In this document: positions 47,780 to 61,625 of the stretch, piece by piece
How the letters are laid out: each line of letters starts with the position of its first letter
Numbering within the stretch: position 1 is the stretch's first letter
Assembly (NCBI GenBank): GCA_026692665.1
Contig: JAPLOF010000026.1
Location: 1 to 64,000 of the forward strand
Length of the DNA: 64,000 nt
From: Planctomycetota bacterium
GTDB lineage: Bacteria; Planctomycetota; UBA1135; GCA-002686595
Direction of reading: 5' to 3'
Program-made: the position numbers and the translations under genes
The notes under the pieces: generated by a model
The model's database searches: none
What the model saw: the letters and a program-made list of their open reading frames with translations, nothing else
Told to the model about the DNA's origin: nothing

Positions 47780-48363
47780 TCGCGCGCTCGGGAGTGGTCG
47801 TCCGCGCCACGCGCGAGACGGACATCCGCTGCCGGCTCGTGCTGGACGGAATGGGTGCAGCGAACGTCGCGACGGGGATCGGGTTCTACGACCACCTGCT
47901 CGCGAACCTGGCCAAGCACGCGCGGTTCGACCTCGACCTGTCGTGTCGCGGAGACCTCGACGTCGACGATCACCACACGGTCGAGGACTGCGCGCTCGCG
48001 CTGGGCGAGGCGCTCGATGCCGCTCTGGGCGACCGCCGCGGGATCGCACGCTTCGGCTCCGCGTTCGCGCCGCTCGACGAGTCCCTGTCGCGCGCCGTCG
48101 TCGACTTCTCGGGACGCCCGTGGGCCGAGGTGGACCTGAAGCTCCAGCGCGAGCGCATCGGCGCGCTGTCGTGCGAAATGATCCCGCACGCCGTGCGTTC
48201 GCTGGCGCTGGCGGCGCGTGCGACCGTCCACCTCTCCGTGCTGTCCGGCGCGAACGACCACCACCGCGCGGAGAGCGCCTTCAAGGCGCTGGCTCTCGCC
48301 CTGCGCCGTGCCGCGCGGCGCGACGGATCCGATTCGGTGCCGAGCACGAAGGGGGTCCTGTGA
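47776..48363 (+). CDS. hisB: Imidazoleglycerol-phosphate dehydratase
   Basis: [48 protein letters not shown]...[23 protein letters not shown]. Confidence 0.96.
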   Translation: MIARSGVVVRATRETDIRCRLVLDGMGAANVATGIGFYDHLLANLAKHARFDLDLSCRGDLDVDDHHTVEDCALALGEALDAALGDRRGIARFGSAFAPLDESLSRAVVDFSGRPWAEVDLKLQRERIGALSCEMIPHAVRSLALAARATVHLSVLSGANDHHRAESAFKALALALRRAARRDGSDSVPSTKGVL

Positions 48364-48986
48364 ACGCGGGGACCGAAGTCGTCGTCGCCCGCACCGGCGT
48401 CGCCAACCTGGCGGCCGTGGTCGCGGCACTGCGCCGCGCGGGCGCACGGCCCGTCCTCAGCGACCGCGCCGGGGACGTGCGCGACGCCGGTGCGGTGGTG
48501 TTGCCGGGCGTCGGGTCCTTCGCGGCGGGGATGCGCGCGCTCGTCGACACGGGGCTCGATCTCGCGCTGCGGGACCGCGTCCGCGACGGTCGGCCCACGC
48601 TCGCGATCTGTCTCGGGATGCAGCTCCTCGGTCTCGCCAGCGCGGAGAGCCCGGGCGTCGAGGGCGTCGGCGCGGTCGACGCGCGCTATGCACGATTCGC
48701 CGGCGAGATCCGCGTGCCCCAGATCGGATGGAACGCCGTCGTGGCGCCGCCCGAGGCGCGCATCCTCGCGAACGGCGACGCCTACTTCGCGAACTCGTTC
48801 CGGCTCGACCGCGCGCCCGACGGCTGGACTGCGGCCTGGTCCGGGCACGGAGGCTCCTTCGTGGCCGCGCTCGAGCGCGGAGCGGTCGTCGCCTGCCAGT
48901 TCCACCCGGAGCTCTCCGGCGCGTTCGGCGCTGGGATCGTCGAACGCTGGATCGCCGCCGCGCGGCGGGAGGTGTGCGCTTGCTGA
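48360..48986 (+). CDS. hisH: Imidazole glycerol phosphate synthase subunit HisH
   Basis: [42 protein letters not shown] start overlapping hisB stop. Confidence 0.94.
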   Translation: MNAGTEVVVARTGVANLAAVVAALRRAGARPVLSDRAGDVRDAGAVVLPGVGSFAAGMRALVDTGLDLALRDRVRDGRPTLAICLGMQLLGLASAESPGVEGVGAVDARYARFAGEIRVPQIGWNAVVAPPEARILANGDAYFANSFRLDRAPDGWTAAWSGHGGSFVAALERGAVVACQFHPELSGAFGAGIVERWIAAARREVCAC

Positions 48987-49732
48987 AGAAACGTGTCATC
49001 CCGTGCCTCGACGTGAGGGACGGCCGCGTCGTGAAGGGCGTGCGCTTCCAGTCCCTGCGCGACGCGGGCGACCCGGCCGAGCGAGCCGCGCTCTACGCCG
49101 AGCAGGGTGCGGACGAGATCGTCGTGCTCGACGTCTCGGCGACGCTCGAGCAGCGCGGCGCGCGGCTCGCCACGGTGGCGTCCGTGCGCGAGCGCCTCCC
49201 GATCCCGCTGACGGTCGGCGGCGGGATTCGCGACGAGGAGGGCGCGCGCGCTCTCCTGGAAGCAGGCGCGGACAAGGTGGCGCTGAACTCCGCCGCCGTC
49301 GTCGACCCGGGGCTCGTCGAGCGGCTGTCCGGACGCTTCGGCGCGCAGGCCGTCGTCGTGGCGATCGACGCAGCCCGCGTCGGTTCGGGCTGGCGCGTCG
49401 TCGTGCGCTCGGGGACCACGGCGACGGAGATCGACGCGATCGCCTGGGCGGTCGAAGCGGCGCGACGGGGCGCCGGCGAGATCCTGCTGACCGCCTGGGA
49501 TCGCGACGGAACGCGCTCGGGGTACGAGCTCGAGCTCATCGGCGCCGTGGCGCGCGCCGTGCGCGTGCCGGTGATCGCCTCAGGCGGAGCCGCCAGCGCG
49601 CGGCACATGGTCGAGGCGCTGCGGGCCGGCGCGGACGCCGTGCTCGCTGCTTCGATCTTCCACGACGGCGAGACGACCGTCGCTGACGTCCAACGGGTCC
49701 TGGCATCGGAAGGTTTGGAGGTGAGGACGTGA
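48974..49732 (+). CDS. hisF: Imidazole glycerol phosphate synthase subunit HisF
   Basis: [96 protein letters not shown]. Confidence 0.96.
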   Translation: MRLLKKRVIPCLDVRDGRVVKGVRFQSLRDAGDPAERAALYAEQGADEIVVLDVSATLEQRGARLATVASVRERLPIPLTVGGGIRDEEGARALLEAGADKVALNSAAVVDPGLVERLSGRFGAQAVVVAIDAARVGSGWRVVVRSGTTATEIDAIAWAVEAARRGAGEILLTAWDRDGTRSGYELELIGAVARAVRVPVIASGGAASARHMVEALRAGADAVLAASIFHDGETTVADVQRVLASEGLEVRT

Positions 49733-51003
49733 TCGTTCCTTCGATCGACTTGCAGGGCGGACGGACGGTGCAACTCGTCGGCGGCCGGGAGATGGCGCTC
49801 GATGCCGGCGATCCGCGGCCGTTCGCGCGGCGCTTCGCGCGCGTCGGCGAGGTCGCGGTGATCGACCTCGACGCAGCGCTGCGGCAGGGGACGAACAGCG
49901 CGCTCGTCGAGGAGCTCCTGGCGCTCGCGCCATGTCGTGTTGGCGGAGGCATTCGCGACGTCGCGACGGCGCGCGCGTGGCTGGACCGCGGCGCCCGCAA
50001 GGTGATCCTGGGTACCGCGGCGCGGCCGGAGGTCCTGCGCGAGCTGCCGCGCGAACGCACGATCGCGGCCGTGGACTGCCTGGACGGCGAGGTCGTGATC
50101 GACGGCTGGCGCACGCGCACCGGCGTGCGCGCGGAGGATCGCCTGCGTGAGCTGGCCCCATTCGTGGGCGGCTTCCTCGTCACGTTCGTCGAGAGCGAAG
50201 GCCGTCTGCAGGGCATCGACCTCGAGCGCGTGGCGCGCTGCGTCGCGGCCGCGGCGCCCGTGCGCGTCACGGTCGCGGGCGGCGTCACCACGGTCGAGGA
50301 CGTCGCGGCGATCGACCGCCTGGGCGCCGACGCGCAGGTCGGCATGGCGCTCTACACGAACCGGCTGGGTCTCGCGGAGGCCTTCGCGGCCCCGCTCGCC
50401 AGCGATCGGGCTGACGGACTGTGGTCGACGATCGTGTGCGACGAGCGCGGAACCGCGCTGGGGCTCGCGTGGTCGGATCTGGAGAGCTTGCGGGAGGCGA
50501 TCGAGACCGGAGCGGGCGTCTACCGCTCGCGTCGCCGCGGTCTGTGGCGCAAGGGCGCGTCGACGGGCGCGACGCAAGAGCTCCTGCGCGTCGAAGTGGA
50601 CTGCGACCGCGACGCGCTGCGCTTCGTGGTGCGCCAGTCGGGGCCTGGGTTCTGCCACGCCGGTTCGCGGACGTGCTTCGGGCCGGCGTCGGGGCTCGCC
50701 GCGCTCGAGGAAACTCTGCGCGCGCGCGGCGTCAGCGCGCCGGGGGACTCGTACACCGGGCGCCTGCTGGCCGACCCGCGACTGCTCGCGGCGAAGCTAC
50801 GCGAAGAGGCGGGGGAGCTGGGAGCTGCTCGAACTCGAGCTGAGGTCGTGCACGAGGCTGCCGACGTCCTCTTCTTCACGCTGGCCAGGCTCGCAGCGGA
50901 AGGGGTCGAGCTGGCCGACGTGGAGCGAGAGCTGGACCGAAGGGCACTACGGATCACTCGGCGCGGTGGCGAAGCCAAGGTCGTCGACGGAGGTGGATCG
51001 TGA
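49729..51003 (+). CDS. Fused HisA-HisI-HisE: ProFAR isomerase / phosphoribosyl-AMP cyclohydrolase / phosphoribosyl-ATP pyrophosphohydrolase
   Basis: HisA: IVPSIDLQGGRTVQLVGG, VIDLDAALRQGTN, VGGGIRD, VILGTAA; HisI: GLWRKGASTGATQELLRVEVDCDRDALRFVVRQSGPGFCHAGSRTCFG; HisE: YTGRLLADPRLLAAKLREEAGELGAARTRAEVVHEAADVLFFTLARLA. Confidence 0.92.
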   Translation: MIVPSIDLQGGRTVQLVGGREMALDAGDPRPFARRFARVGEVAVIDLDAALRQGTNSALVEELLALAPCRVGGGIRDVATARAWLDRGARKVILGTAARPEVLRELPRERTIAAVDCLDGEVVIDGWRTRTGVRAEDRLRELAPFVGGFLVTFVESEGRLQGIDLERVARCVAAAAPVRVTVAGGVTTVEDVAAIDRLGADAQVGMALYTNRLGLAEAFAAPLASDRADGLWSTIVCDERGTALGLAWSDLESLREAIETGAGVYRSRRRGLWRKGASTGATQELLRVEVDCDRDALRFVVRQSGPGFCHAGSRTCFGPASGLAALEETLRARGVSAPGDSYTGRLLADPRLLAAKLREEAGELGAARTRAEVVHEAADVLFFTLARLAAEGVELADVERELDRRALRITRRGGEAKVVDGGGS

Positions 51004-52241
51004 AATTGCGACGTGTGCGGATCGAGGACCTGGGCAAGCTCCGAGTCGAGCCTATCGATGGCGCCACGTTGCTCGAGGCCGGCCGGATCGTGGATGACGT
51101 GCGCGCGCGCGGCTGGGCGGCGCTGGACGAGCACGCACGCCGGCTCGGCGACGGCGAGCCGCGCTGGATCCCGCGCGCCGAACTCGAAGTCTCGTTCGCG
51201 GCCGTCGCGGCCGGGACACGTGAGCTGTTGAAGCGCACCGCGTCGCGCATCGCGCGCTTCGCGGCGGCGCAGCGGTCGGCGTTGACCGACCTCACCTGCG
51301 CGGTCGATGGGGGCCGTGCCGGCCACGACGTGCTGCCCGTGGAGAGCGCGGGCTGCTACGCGCCGGGCGGCCGGTTCCCGCTGCCGAGCTCGGTGCTCAT
51401 GACCGCAGTCACGGCGCGCGCGGCCGGCGTCGGCCGCGTGATCGTGGCGTCGCCGCGGCCGGCCGAGGTGACGCTCGTCGCCGCGTACGTCGGCGGTGCC
51501 GACGGCGTGCTCGCGGCCGGCGGCGCGCAGGCCATCGGCGCGCTGGCGTTCGGCGCCGGCCCCGTGGATCCGTGCGACGTCGTCGTCGGCCCGGGCAACC
51601 GCTGGGTCACGGCGGCGAAGCAGCGCGTCGCGGGATTCGTGGGGCTGGACATGCTGGCCGGTCCGAGCGAACTGGTCGTCGTGGCGGATGCCGGTTCGGA
51701 TCCCGCGCTGGTCGCCGCGGACCTGCTGGCGCAGGCGGAGCACGACACGGACGCGCTGCCGGTGCTCGTGAGCCTCGACGCGGAGTTCGTCGAAAGGGTC
51801 GAGGCTGAGCTCGAGCTGCAGCTCGCGACGCTGCCTACGGCGGCGATCGCGCGCGCGGCGCTCGCGAACGGCTTCGCGATCGTGGAGGCGGACACGGCGT
51901 GCGCCGCGCGGGCCGTGAACCAGCTCGCGCCCGAGCACCTCCAGATCGTCACGCGCGATCCGCGGGCCGTGGCGAACCTCGTCGAGCACGCCGGCGCCGT
52001 GTTCCTGGGGCCGCGGAGCGCCGAAGTGCTGGGCGACTACGGCGCCGGGCCGAACCACGTCCTGCCGACGAGCCGCGCGGCGCGCTCGCGCGCCGGCCTG
52101 TCGGTCTTCACGTTCCTGCGCGCGCGGACCTGGCTCGACCTCGACGATCCCGAGGAGATCGCGCGCGACGCCGCGGCACTCGCGCGGCTCGAGGGACTCG
52201 AAGGGCACGCTCGAGCCGCTGAGCGTCGCTGTCGGGCCTGA
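51000..52241 (+). CDS. hisD: Histidinol dehydrogenase
   Basis: VESAGCYAPGGRFPLPSSVLMTAVTARAAGV; AAGGAQAIGALAFG; VGPGNRWVTAAKQRVAG; AGPSELVVVADAGSDPALVAADLLAQAEHD; APEHLQI. Confidence 0.96.
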   Translation: MKLRRVRIEDLGKLRVEPIDGATLLEAGRIVDDVRARGWAALDEHARRLGDGEPRWIPRAELEVSFAAVAAGTRELLKRTASRIARFAAAQRSALTDLTCAVDGGRAGHDVLPVESAGCYAPGGRFPLPSSVLMTAVTARAAGVGRVIVASPRPAEVTLVAAYVGGADGVLAAGGAQAIGALAFGAGPVDPCDVVVGPGNRWVTAAKQRVAGFVGLDMLAGPSELVVVADAGSDPALVAADLLAQAEHDTDALPVLVSLDAEFVERVEAELELQLATLPTAAIARAALANGFAIVEADTACAARAVNQLAPEHLQIVTRDPRAVANLVEHAGAVFLGPRSAEVLGDYGAGPNHVLPTSRAARSRAGLSVFTFLRARTWLDLDDPEEIARDAAALARLEGLEGHARAAERRCRA

Positions 52242-52311
52242 TCGGCAGCTCCGCACGGGGCTACCGCCGAGTCTTGGGCGCGATTCGCTCGAGCGTGCGC
52301 CTGGAATCCTG

Positions 52312-52947
52312 CTAGGCGTCGCGCACGGGCACTGCGAAGAGCGCCTCGTAGTTCCGCCCGCCGACGGGCGCGGACACGATCAGGACCCACCGCACGCCGT
52401 CGTTCTTACGGCCGGGCTCGAGGTACTTGCCGCAACTCTTCGGGATCGCCAACTGCACCGGAATTCCGTGCCGCGAGGTGCCGTCGGCGACCTCGACCTT
52501 CGTGACGGATTCCCAGCGGATCTCGTCGCGCGAGCGCTTCGAGCCCGAGCCGATGTCGGACGTGAGACGCACCGACTCGACGCAGCGCATCCGCAGCAGG
52601 AAACCACCCGGAGGCTCGAGGTCCCGTGCCGTCAGGATGCGGCCCCGCAGCGTGCCTCCCACGGCGACGCGGTCGCCCTCCATCTCGAAGCAGGACGCGC
52701 CGAATCGTCGTTGCTGGATGCTGCCGCGCACGCCCTTCACCGTCTGGACGATGCCGAAACCGGCCAGCACGACGGGCACGAGCACCATCGGGTTGAACGA
52801 GGGCGAATCGAAGTCGAACTCGAGCGGGAGGTGGAACCACAAGACGATCCCGGCTGCGGCGGCGAGAGCCAGGACCGCCCCGAACCAGGCCGACGAGGTG
52901 TGCGTCGGCGTGGCGTCCTCGATGGGATGGATGCGGGGGGTGCTCAT
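52312..52947 (-). CDS. Hypothetical membrane protein (DUF3592-like topology)
   Basis: Two TM segments then a soluble domain; no strong family signature. Confidence 0.55.
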   Translation of the reverse strand: MSTPRIHPIEDATPTHTSSAWFGAVLALAAAAGIVLWFHLPLEFDFDSPSFNPMVLVPVVLAGFGIVQTVKGVRGSIQQRRFGASCFEMEGDRVAVGGTLRGRILTARDLEPPGGFLLRMRCVESVRLTSDIGSGSKRSRDEIRWESVTKVEVADGTSRHGIPVQLAIPKSCGKYLEPGRKNDGVRWVLIVSAPVGGRNYEALFAVPVRDA

Positions 52948-53043
52948 GGGCTCGGTAGGAGCATCCGGGCCGGGGGTCGGGCGTTAGCACCGGTCTGGAG
53001 CCAACTTCGGCCTGGCTGAGACTTGGTCGATAAGTTAGTCTGA

Positions 53044-53681
<638 letters not shown>

Positions 53682-53726
53682 ACAAGGGCGGCAGGTCGGT
53701 CACCGACCGATCCGCCTGCCGTGCGG

Positions 53727-54449
53727 TCAGCGCTCTCGCGGAAGCGCCGCTCGTTGGCCGGGAGTTCCGATCCACTGCTCGGATTGGACGAGTTCATCGA
53801 TGAGCCTCCCGATGCGGTCGACGCTCGCGTGCCAGATCGTGTCGAGGCTCGTGGCTACCTGACCGCACTCGCGTCCGGACCGCATGTCGAGGAACCGCCG
53901 CGATGACTTCCCGACGAGCAGTGTCACCCCGGTGCCGGGGGAGTCGCGCATCTTCGCTCGGCAACGGTGCTCGTGGCGCAGGTAGTCCAGCGCTTCCAAC
54001 TCGCGCAGGATCGGCTCGAGCCTCGCGGGGTCGATCCTGGCGTCGATCGCCTCCGTGCGCATGACGTACTCGTACCCCTCGTACCGAACCGTCCCATCGC
54101 CGCTCACGCGCACCGTATAGACGGGGCAGGTGCCAAGGCACCACGTCCGCTCGAGAGTGAGTTCGACGTCGGCGATCCGCGGCGCGGGGCCTCCCGGCGT
54201 CTCGGCGAGCCCGGGGAAGGTCGGCGCGACGGGCGCCACGGGCGTGCGCGTCGTGTCGGCATGCGCAGTCTCGGCGAGCGGCGTCACGGTCGGCGGCAGC
54301 TCGGCGAGCTCCGCTTCGCGCACGGAAGATGCGACCGGCGGATGCTGGACGGGCTCCGCTCCGCTCGCGACGGGCGACTCCCCGCAGCCAGCGAGCGCCC
54401 CGAGGGTCAGGCCTAGCAGGGCGTCGGAGAGCGCGCGCTTCATCGCCAT
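53727..54449 (-). CDS. DUF6438-type lipoprotein (paralogue A)
   Basis: Lipobox LGALAGCGES; VELTLERTWCLGTCPVYTVRVSGDGTVRYEG. Confidence 0.75.
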   Translation of the reverse strand: MAMKRALSDALLGLTLGALAGCGESPVASGAEPVQHPPVASSVREAELAELPPTVTPLAETAHADTTRTPVAPVAPTFPGLAETPGGPAPRIADVELTLERTWCLGTCPVYTVRVSGDGTVRYEGYEYVMRTEAIDARIDPARLEPILRELEALDYLRHEHRCRAKMRDSPGTGVTLLVGKSSRRFLDMRSGRECGQVATSLDTIWHASVDRIGRLIDELVQSEQWIGTPGQRAALPRER

Positions 54450-54456
54450 GAGACGC

Positions 54457-55077
54457 TCAGTTTCCCTCGTCACCCGCTGGACGCCGCTGCTCGAGCGTGC
54501 CGATCCACTGCTCGACGTGGACGAGCTCGTCGACGAGCTTGCCGATCCGGTCGATGCCGGCGTGCCACGTCGGGTCGACACCCAGCGAATCGGAGCCGCA
54601 CTCGTTGCCGAAGAACTGGTCGCAAACGGTTCGCGAAGTCGCACCGACGCGCAGCGTGATCGTCGTGCCCGGCGAGTCCCAGATCCGCGAGCGGCACGTG
54701 TGCTCGTGCCGCAGGAGATCGATCGCTTCCATCTCGCGCAGGAGCGGTTCGAGCAGGGCCGGGTCGATCTTCGTCTCGGCGCGCGCGGTGCTCTGGACGT
54801 GCGCGCGTCCCTCGTAGACGACGGCTCCGTCACCCCGGACGACAACCGTGTAGACGGGACACCAGCCGTAGCAGTACGTCCGGTCCAGCGTGATCTCCAC
54901 GTCGGCGATCTCCGGCGCGGGCCCGCCCTTCGTCTCGGCGAGTCCTGGGAAGGTCGGGCCGGCGTGCGTCGGCGCGATCGACGAGGACTGGACGGGTTCC
55001 GTTCCGCTCGGGGCGGGTGACTCGTCGCAGCCGGCGAGGACCGCGAGCGCGAGCAAGGGCCAAGGGAAGCGGCTCAT
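54457..55077 (-). CDS. DUF6438-type lipoprotein (paralogue B)
   Basis: Lipobox LAVLAGCDES; VEITLDRTYCYGWCPVYTVVVRGDGAVVYEG; co-linear with paralogue A. Confidence 0.75.
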   Translation of the reverse strand: MSRFPWPLLALAVLAGCDESPAPSGTEPVQSSSIAPTHAGPTFPGLAETKGGPAPEIADVEITLDRTYCYGWCPVYTVVVRGDGAVVYEGRAHVQSTARAETKIDPALLEPLLREMEAIDLLRHEHTCRSRIWDSPGTTITLRVGATSRTVCDQFFGNECGSDSLGVDPTWHAGIDRIGKLVDELVHVEQWIGTLEQRRPAGDEGN

Positions 55078-55129
55078 GACCGACCCTATCCGCCGCGCGC
55101 GGGCCGGTGACCCGCGCGCGCGGAATTCG

Positions 55130-58393
<3,264 letters not shown>

Positions 58394-58581
58394 CGCGCGG
58401 CGGCGTCAGGCGTCAGGTTGGCGCGGAGCGCGGCAGGGGGCGGGGGGCTGCCGAGGATCCGAACGCGTGGGCGTAAACTACACGATTGAACCAAGTGCGG
58501 GCGGGGGCTGTCGACGGCCCGCCCGCGACTCCCGGAAAGACTGGGGCTCGAGCCTCGGAACGGCCGATACAGCCGCTACGC

Positions 58582-59361
58582 ATGTCCCGCGTCCTGGTCG
58601 CCACCCTGCTCGCCGCCGCGCTGGCCGGTTGTTCCGCCCCCCGCCTGGCCGTGGAGCCGCGGGTTGCCCGGCCCAGCGTTTCGGGCCACGTCGCGTCCGC
58701 CGCCCCCGGCGACCCGCTGACCTCGAACGACATCGCGGGCGACCTGAACCTGGAAGAGGACGACGCGGCGCCGGGGGTGCGCGCGGACCTCGAATTCGGT
58801 TCGCCGCACGTCGTGCTGGCCTGGTCGCGGTCGGAGAACGAGGGCGACGGGACGCTCACCGGGCAGATCGCGGACGATGGCGTCGTCCTGACGGCGGGCA
58901 CGGACGTCGCGACGAGCGTCGACCTCGGCCTCTTCTCCGCCCTGGTCACGTTCGACCTCGTGCCGAGCGAGACGTTCGAGCTTGGACTCGGGTTCGGTCT
59001 GCACGTCGCGGACCTCGAAGCGGACGTCGTCTCGCGGGAAGTCGGCAACCCGGGGAGGGTCCGCCTGGACACCACGATCCCGATCCCCGTGCTCGCGCTC
59101 CAGGCCGGCGCCGAGTTCGGCCGCTTCGAGATCTCCGGGCTGCTGTCGGGCATCTACTACGCGGCCGACGGAGACGAGGCGACGTTCTACGACGTGGACC
59201 TCGGCGCGCGGTTCCGCATCCTGGGTGAGAGCGTGGCGGGCTCGATCGCTGCCGGATGGCACTACACGCGCCTCGACGCCGAGTACGCGGACAGCAACGA
59301 CAACGCGGACGTCGATCTGCGGCTCTCGGGGCCGTACCTCGGGCTCACGATCAGCTTCTGA
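58582..59361 (+). CDS. Outer-membrane-beta-barrel-like lipoprotein, hypothetical
   Basis: MSRVLVATLLAAALAGCSAPR lipobox; alternating hydrophobic strands; terminal F. Confidence 0.6.
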   Translation: MSRVLVATLLAAALAGCSAPRLAVEPRVARPSVSGHVASAAPGDPLTSNDIAGDLNLEEDDAAPGVRADLEFGSPHVVLAWSRSENEGDGTLTGQIADDGVVLTAGTDVATSVDLGLFSALVTFDLVPSETFELGLGFGLHVADLEADVVSREVGNPGRVRLDTTIPIPVLALQAGAEFGRFEISGLLSGIYYAADGDEATFYDVDLGARFRILGESVAGSIAAGWHYTRLDAEYADSNDNADVDLRLSGPYLGLTISF

Positions 59362-59379
59362 GGCGGGCCGCGGCGCGCG

Positions 59380-60486
59380 TCAGGAGCGCGCGGCGAGCTC
59401 GATCGCGGCGCGCACGGCGGATTCCGGCAGCTCCACGTCGCGGACGACCGCGCCCGGTCCGAACGGAACCACGTAGAGCGGCACGCCCGTGCGCGACTTC
59501 TTGTCGCGCGCCATCGCGGCGACGAGGGCGTCGGCCGGCAGAGAGACCGAGTAGCGCCGTCGCAGCGCGTCCAGGTCGGCCGGCACGTCGAGGTCGCGGA
59601 GGAGCGCGCGCAAGCTCTCGACGAAGCCCGGATCGACGCCCAGTCCCGCGATACGGCCCGATTCCGCGGCCAGTCCGAGGCCCACCGCGACGGCGATTCC
59701 GTGCGGAACGCGGCCGAAACCCGCCGCGTGCTCGATCGCGTGCGCGAACGTGTGGCCCAGGTTGAGGAGCTTGCGATCGCCCTTCTCGAACGGGTCGCGC
59801 GCGACGATGCGGGCCTTCGCGGTCACGCACGACTCGACGATTTCCGCGAGCACGTCGGGATCGCGCCGCGCGATGCCGGGTTGCAGCGCCGAGAGCCTGC
59901 CGAAGAGCGGCCCGTCGATCACGGCGGTCTTCACGACCTCCCCGAGCCCGGATCGATACTCGTCGTCGGGGAGAGTGGCCAGGAACCGTGTGTCGGCGTA
60001 GACCTCGACCGGCTGGTGGAAGAGTCCCGCGAGGTTCTTGCCGCCGGCGAGGTTCACGGCGGTCTTGCCGCCGACCGACGAGTCGACCATCGCGAGCAGC
60101 GTGGTCGGAACCTGCACGTACGGGATCCCGCGATGGAAGAGTCCGGCAGCGAGCCCGCCCAGGTCGCCGACCACGCCTCCGCCGAACGCGATCAGGCCGG
60201 AACGACGGTCGCACCCGGCCGCGACCAGCGCGTCGAGGACGCGCTCCAGCGTCGAAAAGCTCTTCGAATCCTCGCCCGCGGGGACCGCGTGGATCGTGCC
60301 GTTCGGCCAGCCACGCGCGATGTCGCCGAAGAGACGCTCGACGTTGGCGTCGGTCAGGACGAACGCGCGTGACCAGCCTTCCTCGCGCTGCGCGACCACG
60401 CCCACGAGACCCGCGCCGACGTGCACCGAGTACGGCGGTTCGACCGCAACACGAACGACGCGCGGTTGCGGGCTGGGCGCTTTCAC
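59380..60486 (-). CDS. aroB: 3-dehydroquinate synthase
   Basis: GLIAFGGGVVGDLGGLAAGLFHRGIPYVQVPTTLLAMVDSSVGGKTAVNLAGGKNLAGLFHQP; LLNLGHTFAHAIEHAAGFGRVPHGIAVAVG. Confidence 0.97.
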   Translation of the reverse strand: MKAPSPQPRVVRVAVEPPYSVHVGAGLVGVVAQREEGWSRAFVLTDANVERLFGDIARGWPNGTIHAVPAGEDSKSFSTLERVLDALVAAGCDRRSGLIAFGGGVVGDLGGLAAGLFHRGIPYVQVPTTLLAMVDSSVGGKTAVNLAGGKNLAGLFHQPVEVYADTRFLATLPDDEYRSGLGEVVKTAVIDGPLFGRLSALQPGIARRDPDVLAEIVESCVTAKARIVARDPFEKGDRKLLNLGHTFAHAIEHAAGFGRVPHGIAVAVGLGLAAESGRIAGLGVDPGFVESLRALLRDLDVPADLDALRRRYSVSLPADALVAAMARDKKSRTGVPLYVVPFGPGAVVRDVELPESAVRAAIELAARS

Positions 60487-61208
60487 GAGCGAAGCGCGAT
60501 GGCGCGATTCGTCGCCGCGATCGCCGCCGCGCCGACGAGACCCTGGAACAACCGGTCGTGCGCGCTGCCCTCCGGGGCGAGCTCCGGATGCCACTGCACG
60601 CCGATCGCGTACGGATGTCCGTCGCGTTCGATCGCCTCGACGAGCCCCTCGTCGTCGCGCGCCACGACGCGCCAGGGCCCGCCGACGGACTCCAGGGCCT
60701 GATGGTGCCGCGACACGACGTCGACCTGCGCTTCCCGCAGGATGCGCGCCAATTTCGAGCCCTCGAGCACGCGCACGGCGTGCACGGCGCCGCCGCGGTG
60801 TTCCTGACGACCGGGCCATTCCTCCGGGATGTGCTGGATCATGCGTCCGCCTTCGGCGAGCCCGAGGAGCTGCATGCCGTAGCAGATGCCCAGCACGGGA
60901 ACTCCCCGCTGCACGACGGCGCGTGCCAGCAGGAAGTCGAAATCCTGCTTCGCCGACGGAGTCAGCGTCGCGCTCGGGTGCACGGGGCCCAGTCCGATGC
61001 GCGCCGTGTCGAAGTCGTCGCCACCCGACAGCACGACACCGTCGACGCGCTCGACGAGCCGCTCGACGTCGCTCGGACCTCCGCAAGGCGGGATCGCGAC
61101 CGGCACGCCGCCGGCCTTGAGCACGGCGTCCGCATAGCGCGTCGCGAGCTCGAGCTTCGGCTTCTCGCCCGTCGCGAGGAGGCCGTTGATGGCGATGAGA
61201 GGGCGCAT
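60483..61208 (-). CDS. Gamma-glutamyl-gamma-aminobutyrate hydrolase family (peptidase C26)
   Basis: [54 protein letters not shown]; overlaps aroB start. Confidence 0.9.
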   Translation of the reverse strand: MRPLIAINGLLATGEKPKLELATRYADAVLKAGGVPVAIPPCGGPSDVERLVERVDGVVLSGGDDFDTARIGLGPVHPSATLTPSAKQDFDFLLARAVVQRGVPVLGICYGMQLLGLAEGGRMIQHIPEEWPGRQEHRGGAVHAVRVLEGSKLARILREAQVDVVSRHHQALESVGGPWRVVARDDEGLVEAIERDGHPYAIGVQWHPELAPEGSAHDRLFQGLVGAAAIAATNRAIALRS

Positions 61209-61625
61209 GGGATACGTGGGTTCCTGGGGCGATTCACGGGGCGGGTGAGGTGCCCGAGCTGGGTGGACGCAGCGCGCTCCCCGGATCCCGGCCGTGAAGG
61301 TAGCCGACGGCGACCGGCCTCCGAGGCGCGTGCCACTCGGAACCAGGGTCTCGAGCACCGCTCCGGTCCGCTCGATGCCCGGCCGGCGGCGAGGGTGTTC
61401 GGGCTCGGGCGGCGGCGGACGTCGAGCGAGGGTGGATCCCGGGGGGGGCCTGTGAAACTCGGTACCCGCCGATGGCGGCGCGGCCGGTGCCTGGAGAGGA
61501 TCCGAGGCGGCCGTCCCGGGTCGGGAGCGGCCGGGAGCGACGTCGAGCCCGATTCCCGGTAACGCCCGGAGCCGCTCCCGCGGAGAGGGTCGATCGCTCG
61601 CGAATCCCGCATCAGGACCCAGACC

